Source: Parvularculaceae bacterium
GTDB lineage: Bacteria; Pseudomonadota; Alphaproteobacteria; Caulobacterales; Parvularculaceae
Assembly: GCA_004213235.1 (NCBI GenBank)
Contig: SHAI01000052.1
Location: forward strand, 1-12,214
DNA: 12,214 bases
Reading direction: 5' to 3'
Below the pieces are notes generated by a model that saw only the letters and a program-made list of their open reading frames with translations, did not search any database and had not been told where the DNA came from. Below are positions 7,448 to 12,214 of the stretch, in pieces. The position numbers and the translations under genes were made by a program. How positions within the stretch are numbered: the stretch's first letter is position 1; each line of letters begins with the position of its first letter.

Positions 7448-8364
7448 AGTTCTACCAACACCTGCCGTGCCGCATCTCGATCATTCGTAATCTGCGCCTT
7501 TAGGGAATCAAGGCCGTCAAATTTACGCTCATCACGGAGAAAGTCGATAAATGCGATCTCCAGTCGACGGTCATACAAATCACCGTCGAAATCGAGAATA
7601 TGCGTTTCCAACAATGGCGCATGATCTCCTAACGTCGGTTTACGACCGAAGTTGGCAACGCCTTGGCGGTACTGCGCCTCCCCGTCAATCTTGACACGGA
7701 CTGCATAGACGCCATTTCGTGGATGTATAACATCGCCAAGCCGAATGTTCGCAGTCGGAAAACCAATCGTCCTGCCTATTCTCTGCCCAACTTCAACCTG
7801 GCCGGTAACTTGCCATGGGCGCGCGAGCATTTGACATGCCGCTTTCACATCACCTCGCTTCAGGGCGTCACGCACGCCGCTGGACCCGATTTTTTCATCC
7901 ACCATTTCAGCGGTTATGGGCGTAACAGCCCGGTACGAAATACCCGATTGACGACATAGTTTGGTGAGCACATCAGAATCGCCAGCACGGCCCGCACCGA
8001 ACCGGAATTCATCGCCGGTTACAACGCCGGCAAGTCCAAGGCGCTGTTTCAAGACATCTTGTACGAAAGCTTCCGGCGACATGGACGCAAGTTCACGATT
8101 AAAACCGAGCCGGAAGACGTGAACTAACCCGCATTCACGAATGAAACAGTCACGATCATCCGGTTGACTGAGGAGAAAAGGTGGATCGTCAGGTCGAAAA
8201 AAGCGCCGCGGGTGCGGATCAAACACAACCGCGCCGGACGGCGCACCATGCTCGGCAGCAAGATCTTTGACGCATTCAAACAGTTTTTGATGACCTATAT
8301 GCACGCCGTCAAAATTACCAAGCGCGGCGACGACACCCTTTGGTTCGTATCCTCCGATTACCAT
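7444..8364 (-). CDS. ribF: bifunctional riboflavin kinase / FAD synthetase
   Basis: Makes FMN from riboflavin and ATP, then FAD from FMN and ATP, in the cytoplasm. The 306-residue product has the N-terminal adenylyltransferase domain: GNFDGVHIGHQ (16-26, the nucleotidyl-transferase HxGH-type motif), FDPHP (48-52), GDEFRFGAGRAGD (117-129) and SSGVR (161-165). The C-terminal kinase domain follows: GRTIGFPTAN (197-206, with the PTAN metal/ATP motif), NGVYAV (217-222), RKPTLG (241-246) and LETHILDFD (252-260, with E253 the likely catalytic base). The ATG at 8364 has AGAGG 5 nt upstream and lies inside the end of the HAD gene (7-nt overlap), so the two are probably translated together. It ends against the DUF2799 gene, with the two stop codons overlapping. 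Confidence 0.97.
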   Translation of the reverse strand: MVIGGYEPKGVVAALGNFDGVHIGHQKLFECVKDLAAEHGAPSGAVVFDPHPRRFFRPDDPPFLLSQPDDRDCFIRECGLVHVFRLGFNRELASMSPEAFVQDVLKQRLGLAGVVTGDEFRFGAGRAGDSDVLTKLCRQSGISYRAVTPITAEMVDEKIGSSGVRDALKRGDVKAACQMLARPWQVTGQVEVGQRIGRTIGFPTANIRLGDVIHPRNGVYAVRVKIDGEAQYRQGVANFGRKPTLGDHAPLLETHILDFDGDLYDRRLEIAFIDFLRDERKFDGLDSLKAQITNDRDAARQVLVEL

Positions 8365-9209
8365 GTCAGCCTCTGCGCGTGGGCCATCGCATGGGCACCA
8401 AATTTGTGCAAAGCGTCCTTGATTGACGTGCCGTCGTCCGCACCACCATGAACACCGCCTGCCCCCGTAATATATATCGCATCGACGTTTTGCCGGTTTG
8501 CGCCAAGAATATCCGTATTTGCGCCATCTCCGATTGCGAGAATTCGGTCGGGCGGAATTCGAACGCCGGCTTCTTCAGTAATCGCATCGAAAGCTAATTC
8601 GTACACGGCCGGGTGTGGCTTGCCAGCATAGATGACGTGCCCCCCCATCTGCTCATATATCTGCGCGACAGCACCAGCGCAGTAAATGAGTTGTCCGCGC
8701 CAGTTCACGACAATGTCAGGATTGGCACAAATCATATCCTTACCAGCTTTTGCCGGTGCCTCCAGCAAGGGCCGATAATATTCTGGATTGTATCCGGATT
8801 CGTCAGCCAGACCGGTGCATACGATAAAATCCGCATCGCAAAGCGGACCGAATGTCACATCGATACCAGCATAGAGGACTTCATCTGAGTCCCAACCAAT
8901 GCGATGGGCCACGCCAGACGCGCACTTGGCAATCTCCGCACGCGTTGCATCTCCCGACGTGACTACTCTATCATAAGCGTCGCGCGGCAGACCGAGGCGA
9001 TCTAGCTGTCCTGGAATAACATCACTGGGCTTTGGCGCATTCGTGAGGATAATCACCGGACCGCGTTCGGCGCGGAAGGTCTGCAAAAATTCCGCCGCAC
9101 CATCAAAGAGCGCGCGCCCATTATGAATGACACCCCAGGCATCACAAAGAAGGGCGTCATAATTTGCGGCTATATCGCCAACCCGGTCTAACTCTAACGG
9201 TTCATTCAT
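8358..9209 (-). CDS. HAD-superfamily IIA hydrolase, TIGR01459-type
   Basis: A 283-residue HAD phosphatase of the NagD-like class with a C2 cap. Motif I is LLCDAWGVIHNG (20-31), with D23 as the nucleophile; W25 stands where the second aspartate usually is, which I believe is normal for the TIGR01459 family. Motif II is LTNAPKP (55-61, T56), motif III is YAGKPHP (194-200, K197) and motif IV is IGDGANTD (226-233, D228 and D233). The cap lies at about 85-190. The substrate is unknown. Overlap with ribF suggests a phosphate ester in riboflavin/FMN metabolism, which is inference only. The ATG at 9209 has no clear Shine-Dalgarno site and begins 33 nt after the EAL gene, so translation may depend on that gene. 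Family call strong, substrate open. Confidence 0.9.
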   Translation of the reverse strand: MNEPLELDRVGDIAANYDALLCDAWGVIHNGRALFDGAAEFLQTFRAERGPVIILTNAPKPSDVIPGQLDRLGLPRDAYDRVVTSGDATRAEIAKCASGVAHRIGWDSDEVLYAGIDVTFGPLCDADFIVCTGLADESGYNPEYYRPLLEAPAKAGKDMICANPDIVVNWRGQLIYCAGAVAQIYEQMGGHVIYAGKPHPAVYELAFDAITEEAGVRIPPDRILAIGDGANTDILGANRQNVDAIYITGAGGVHGGADDGTSIKDALHKFGAHAMAHAQRLTW

Positions 9210-9242
9210 GGGCGAAGCGGTAGGCCGTCAGGGTGCGTTTCG

Positions 9243-10160
9243 TCAAGCGGAATGCGCGTTAATTGCCTGCAGATAATCCTCTGCCGGGCGTGGTGCCCCA
9301 AACATATGGCCCTGGCCGAAATCAAGGCCGACGGAAATAATTCCGGGCAAATCACTAGGGCGCTCCAATTTCTCAGCAATCAGATCGATGCCTGAATCTG
9401 CAAGACGCTTCTGAAATTCACGCACACGTTCTGATCGTGTGGCATCACTATCATCACGCGACCCGGCCATTAATGTCTGGACACTCGCTTTCACAAACCG
9501 GAAATTTCGGTTTTCAAGCATGTTCCAATCCAGATCCAGAGAATGCAAGTGATCCACGGAGAACGAAAACCCAATCTCTGCAATGTGTTGGATGTTACGT
9601 TCCACACGCGGATGCATCATGAACATTGATGGATAGGTCAATTCGAAAATGAGCCGCGAGGCGAGGTCACGATTTTCTTCCAGGAAGCTTGTGAACTGGG
9701 CAAAGAATTCAGAATCAAACAACGTTGCCGGCGAAATATTACAAAACACGACCAGTTGTGGTGCGCGCTCGCCATAAGTGCGGATAGCATGAATGCACTG
9801 CGTCAAGATCAAATTATCGATAAGACCGATACGGTTCGCCCGCTCTGCCGCTTCAATATAGCTTGCCGGGCGTAAAATCCGCCCGTCCGCATCGCGCAAA
9901 CGCGAAAATGCTTCGTAATAACGCGGCTTTCTTTGCGGCAGGCTCACAATCGGCTGCAGATAAAGGTCGATGCGTTGGGCATCGATTGCATCTTTCACCC
10001 GTTCAAGCACTTCAAAATCATCGTCATGGATGGTGCCAGCACCAACAAGCATCGTGTTGATTTTAGACTCACTCGGCACAAACGCTTCGGAAGAAACTGG
10101 CTTTACGTGGTGTTCCTGCTCTTCTGAACTGCCGGCAAAGCGACGCAATAGATTGGTCAC
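9243..10160 (-). CDS. degenerate EAL-domain protein (c-di-GMP phosphodiesterase-like)
   Basis: EAL domains hydrolyse or bind cyclic di-GMP. This 305-residue protein has a short polar N-terminus (1-45) and one EAL domain (about 50-300), with no membrane segment, PAS or GGDEF domain. Conserved positions kept are QPIV (69-72), E83 and R87 in EAFSR, N141 in NISP, E173 in ELTY, D203, K224, E263 and E266, and Q283 in GQGHMFG. Positions lost are the second aspartate of DDF (H204), the loop glutamate of ELTE (Y176) and the aspartate of KID (replaced in KAS, 224-226). Binding may survive but two-metal hydrolysis looks doubtful, so a c-di-GMP receptor is possible. I choose the GTG at 10160 because AAAGGA lies 7 nt upstream; a longer reading from GTG at 10205 lacks this. 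It stands 33 nt ahead of the HAD gene, perhaps in one transcript. Confidence 0.9.
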   Translation of the reverse strand: MTNLLRRFAGSSEEQEHHVKPVSSEAFVPSESKINTMLVGAGTIHDDDFEVLERVKDAIDAQRIDLYLQPIVSLPQRKPRYYEAFSRLRDADGRILRPASYIEAAERANRIGLIDNLILTQCIHAIRTYGERAPQLVVFCNISPATLFDSEFFAQFTSFLEENRDLASRLIFELTYPSMFMMHPRVERNIQHIAEIGFSFSVDHLHSLDLDWNMLENRNFRFVKASVQTLMAGSRDDSDATRSERVREFQKRLADSGIDLIAEKLERPSDLPGIISVGLDFGQGHMFGAPRPAEDYLQAINAHSA

Positions 10161-10167
10161 ACGAATG

Positions 10168-10173
10168 TCCTTT
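10168..10173 (-). promoter_or_regulatory. ribosome binding site choosing the EAL gene GTG start
   Basis: AAAGGA on the minus strand lies 7 nt from the GTG at 10160. It is the best ribosome site near any candidate start of this gene and argues against the longer 10205 start. Confidence 0.6.
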
Positions 10174-10244
10174 CGACCCCTTTCAAGGGCGCACGCGCCG
10201 TGCACACTTGAAAATGCGCTGAAGATAAATGTCGCAGCGGCTCA

Positions 10245-10267
10245 TCGTCGATTCTCGGAATCGATGG
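10245..10267. repeat. inverted repeat upstream of the EAL gene
   Basis: TCGATTC and GAATCGA (10248-10254 and 10258-10264) form a perfect 7-bp stem with a 3-nt loop, extended by about three more pairs that include wobbles. It lies about 90 nt before the EAL start, so it may be part of the 5' leader or an operator. Confidence 0.4.
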
Positions 10268-10306
10268 CCGTGATCACCTTTGTAGGACAACAAGGTTTCT
10301 AAAGGC

Positions 10307-10345
10307 TTTAAGCGGTGTCGGGGTAGGGACAGGATACCGCTTAAA
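10307..10345. repeat. 13-bp near-perfect inverted repeat
   Basis: TTTAAGCGGT pairs perfectly with ACCGCTTAAA, and three further inner pairs (one G-T) bring the stem to 13 bp around a G-rich 13-nt loop. It lies between the putative terminator of the OmpA-like gene and the EAL gene. Neither side has a U tract. It may be an operator, a transcript-end structure or part of a small RNA. Confidence 0.55.
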
Positions 10346-10365
10346 TTGCCGATACAGCGTATTAG

Positions 10366-10390
10366 AAAGGGTGCAATTCACGCGCCCTTT
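10366..10390 (-). terminator. putative terminator of the OmpA-like gene
   Basis: AAAGGGTGC pairs with GCGCCCTTT (one T-G pair) around a 7-nt loop, starting 24 nt after the OmpA-like stop. On the minus strand the stem ends in CCCTTT and runs into CTAATAC, so the U tract is short. The plus-strand reading also ends in TTTT. This resembles a bidirectional intrinsic terminator, though only the minus strand has a gene that needs it. Confidence 0.5.
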
Positions 10391-10414
10391 TACGCTTCGT
10401 TTCTGGGATGAGCG

Positions 10415-11089
10415 TTATCGAGAAAAGGCGCTCTCGACCGGGTCGATCAGTACCTCCACGCGGCGATTCAATGAACGCCCGGAAACGCTACGATTGTCCG
10501 CAATCGGCCGGGACTCGCCAAATCCGACGGCATTTAAACGCTGCGGTGCAACGCCCTGGCCTGCCAGATAGTTTGCAACCGTTTGCGCCCGTCGTTCGGA
10601 AAGCGCCTGATTGTAGGAAGCAGCACCATTTGAGTCGGCGTGTCCGAGGACGCTGATCGTCGTTTTGTCAAATTCACCCAACACAATCGCAACACTATTT
10701 AGCGTGTCGTAAAAGGCAGGCTGAATGCCATCCTGATCAACGCCAAACGTAATTTCTGACGGCATGTTGAGAACGATATTATCCCCGCGCCGGGTGACGC
10801 TAACGCCTGTCGACGCGAGCCGCTCACGCAATTTTTCTGCCTGACGTTCCTGATAGGCACCAATACCGATGCCCGCTGCAGCACCCACAGCAGCACCAAT
10901 GGCAGCGCCCTTACCTGCTCGGTCGCCAATTATCTCACCGAGCACGGCACCGGCCGCTGCACCAGCTGCCGCGCCTCCCGCACCGCTGGTTGCGACCCGG
11001 CTGACCCGGCGCTCGCCGGTATATGGATTTGTGGAGCATGCCGCTGCCATCATAACACCAAGCACGGCCAAAATGATTTTCTTTCCCAT
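10415..11089 (-). CDS. OmpA-family lipoprotein with glycine zipper, YiaD-like
   Basis: A 224-residue envelope protein. Residues 1-17 are a signal peptide (MGKKIILAVLGVMM, then AAAC) with C18 as the probable lipidated cysteine. Residues 36-78 are a glycine-zipper region (repeated GAAAG and GAAVGAAAG units with a GEIIGDRAGKG link), expected to sit in or on the outer membrane. Residues 105-216 are the OmpA C-terminal peptidoglycan-binding domain: ITFGVD (113-118), GHADSNG (149-155) with D152, then NQALSERRA (160-168) with R167, the D/R pair that holds diaminopimelate, and NRRVEVLI (208-215). This matches the YiaD layout, an outer-membrane lipoprotein that tethers to peptidoglycan. The ATG at 11089 has GGAG (11097-11100) 7 nt upstream, and the longer reading from 11191 would bury the signal peptide. 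It is probably transcribed alone. Confidence 0.9.
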   Translation of the reverse strand: MGKKIILAVLGVMMAAACSTNPYTGERRVSRVATSGAGGAAAGAAAGAVLGEIIGDRAGKGAAIGAAVGAAAGIGIGAYQERQAEKLRERLASTGVSVTRRGDNIVLNMPSEITFGVDQDGIQPAFYDTLNSVAIVLGEFDKTTISVLGHADSNGAASYNQALSERRAQTVANYLAGQGVAPQRLNAVGFGESRPIADNRSVSGRSLNRRVEVLIDPVESAFSR

Positions 11090-11142
11090 AAGTTCGCTCC
11101 GTATAGATGCGCGACGGCAACCTATAAAATAAGTCCGTAACC

Positions 11143-11152
11143 AAACTAGTTT
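11143..11152. promoter_or_regulatory. 10-bp perfect palindrome upstream of the OmpA-like gene
   Basis: AAACTAGTTT lies about 54 bp before the start codon, where a promoter would be expected. It may be an operator. Ten-base palindromes also occur by chance, so support is weak. No convincing -35/-10 pair was found around it. Confidence 0.25.
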
Positions 11153-11158
11153 AAGAGC

Positions 11159-11191
11159 TTGGCAGTTTGCAGCATGCTTTTGCATTGCCAA
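11159..11191 (-). terminator. imperfect hairpin after the TauD-like gene
   Basis: TTGGCA pairs with TGCCAA, enclosing an inner stem of ATGC with GCAT around TTTT and a 9-nt bulge. It starts about 20 nt after the stop of the TauD-like gene. There is no U tract on the minus strand, so termination is uncertain. Confidence 0.3.
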
Positions 11192-11211
11192 CTACAGCGT
11201 TTACATCGTTT

Positions 11212-12214
11212 TTAAGTCGATTCGTCCTTGCCGGTCTCGTCAGGCTGCTCCGGTGACTTCGGCAGCGGCGCAACATTGATAGGCCCATCCGTTCCCTCAG
11301 ACACCGATGTACCAGCAGTGCGCGAACCCGCCCTGTCTGAACAATAATAGCCGGCGATTTGCCGCATCCAACGCCCCTTAAGCTCTGGGAAGAATGCCGC
11401 CCAATTATCGGCCCAAATTGCTCCGATCGAAAAAATGCTGTTTGGCGAATCCTCCCTGCGCGCGACCATCACGCGCTGATTATCGATAATCAAAACATCC
11501 CGTCGCTTAGGGGTCACCTCATAAGCGAGAGACTTCCCGGCAAGGGCGATAGAACGCCGCAGGGCGATAATTGCGTGCCGGGTCTGCGCTGACGCCTCAG
11601 TACTCGGCCAAACACGCCCGGGATCGAATGACATGGTTGGGTCATCCTCATCACCATTTGCAAAGCTCAAAATCGGCTTTGGTGACGGCATACTGGTTGC
11701 TTCAAGGTTGAATCGATCCGCGCGGGCCGAGAATTTGGAAAATTTGCCAACGGCAAGCAACTCCACAGCTTCATCCGGCGACACGGAGAGCTGACGATAA
11801 ACCAGCTCCTGATATTGACGGGGGATTTCTTTATGCTCGCCCCGCAATATGGCCAGCACATCTTTTACAAACAATAGATACACAGGCGACTGACGGAAAT
11901 TACCCATGACCGCATAAGCGACGTAAGTAGCGATATCCCCCGTTTTGCCAGTTGGTGGAAAATCTTGTTCGACCGTGCTTTGATGAAATCTCAAGAAAAT
12001 ATCGGGGGTCAGTTCATCCGTCATCTCTTGACTGTCACATCGCCAATATCGATCTTTTGCGAGAGGAACATTGGTTTCCTCCGCATACCGCAATTGGGGC
12101 TTGGCCCCGACCATCCCTAAAAGCCCCGCTGAGATAGCATCCACGACATCAACAATCTCGCGGTAATGTTTATATCGATTTCCAATTTCCGGTAGCGGCG
12201 GCCAATGATGCTGA
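11212..12214 (-). CDS. TauD/clavaminate-synthase-like protein lacking the iron triad (5' end outside window)
   Basis: The reading frame stays open to the right edge, so the protein begins outside the window; 333 residues are visible, 23 of them upstream of the first in-window GTG (12144). I number from that GTG. The layout recalls the Fe(II)/2-oxoglutarate oxygenases of the TauD/clavaminate-synthase class: FHQST (53-57) where HxD/E is expected, TYVAYAVMGN and PVYLLFVKDVLAIL (73-100) where the substrate/2OG strand lies, MSFDPGRVW (171-179), a helix with ALRRSI (194-199), then VLIIDNQRVMVARR (217-230) and GRWMRQ (257-262). In true members the DN-R motif leads to His-x-Arg, but here valine (V227) stands at the histidine. 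Serine (S56) replaces the first-motif acid. The C-terminal 40 residues are Pro/Ser/Glu-rich. The fold match is by eye. Alternatives are an unrelated protein of unknown function, or a degenerate non-enzymatic oxygenase. Confidence 0.6.
   Translation of the reverse strand, partial: QHHWPPLPEIGNRYKHYREIVDVVDAISAGLLGMVGAKPQLRYAEETNVPLAKDRYWRCDSQEMTDELTPDIFLRFHQSTVEQDFPPTGKTGDIATYVAYAVMGNFRQSPVYLLFVKDVLAILRGEHKEIPRQYQELVYRQLSVSPDEAVELLAVGKFSKFSARADRFNLEATSMPSPKPILSFANGDEDDPTMSFDPGRVWPSTEASAQTRHAIIALRRSIALAGKSLAYEVTPKRRDVLIIDNQRVMVARREDSPNSIFSIGAIWADNWAAFFPELKGRWMRQIAGYYCSDRAGSRTAGTSVSEGTDGPINVAPLPKSPEQPDETGKDEST

Noticed and set aside
9135..9146. The HAD motif I reading DAW as a sign of an inactive enzyme
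   Set aside because: I believe DxWG is usual in the TIGR01459 family, and motifs II to IV are intact.
10161..10414. A c-di-GMP (GEMM) riboswitch upstream of the EAL gene
   Set aside because: Stem-loops are present but I do not see the conserved GEMM core sequences.
1..12214. Mobile element, prophage, CRISPR array, tRNA or defence system
   Set aside because: No transposase, integrase, direct-repeat array, tRNA-like cloverleaf or toxin-antitoxin pair was recognised.

Overview
The window looks like chromosomal DNA from an alphaproteobacterium. The evidence is gene content and order: a compact ileS-lspA pair followed by a DUF3035/BamF-type lipoprotein and mutL, with ribF next to a TIGR01459-type HAD hydrolase upstream. 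BamF lipoproteins and the HAD-ribF pairing are, as far as I know, alphaproteobacterial traits. The genus cannot be fixed by eye. No tRNA, rRNA, CRISPR array, transposase, integrase or attachment site was seen.

Layout: ten of the eleven genes are on the minus strand, so the reading order is right to left. From the right edge: (1) a 5'-truncated gene whose product resembles the TauD/clavaminate-synthase Fe(II)/2-oxoglutarate oxygenase fold but seems to lack most of the iron ligands; (2) a small OmpA/YiaD-like lipoprotein with a glycine zipper; (3) a roughly 250 bp intergenic stretch rich in stem-loops; (4) a degenerate EAL-domain protein, then the HAD hydrolase, then ribF, closely spaced with the last two overlapping; (5) a two-gene insert between ribF and ileS, made of a divergent pair: a plus-strand DUF2799 protein with a probable lipobox, and a minus-strand exported protein of unknown function; (6) ileS-lspA joined by an ATGA overlap, then a BamF-like lipoprotein; (7) mutL, running off the left edge.

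How the parts fit: most of the window is housekeeping. It covers isoleucine charging (IleS), FMN/FAD synthesis (RibF), lipoprotein signal-peptide cleavage (LspA), mismatch repair (MutL) and outer-membrane assembly (BamF-like). LspA lies beside one probable substrate (the BamF-like lipoprotein), and two more candidate lipoproteins are present (OmpA-like, DUF2799). The least explained parts are the TauD-like protein without a metal triad, the EAL protein without several catalytic residues, the exported protein and DUF2799 pair, and several intergenic inverted repeats. I see no convincing new multi-gene system. The degenerate oxygenase and the ribF-linked HAD hydrolase are the best leads.
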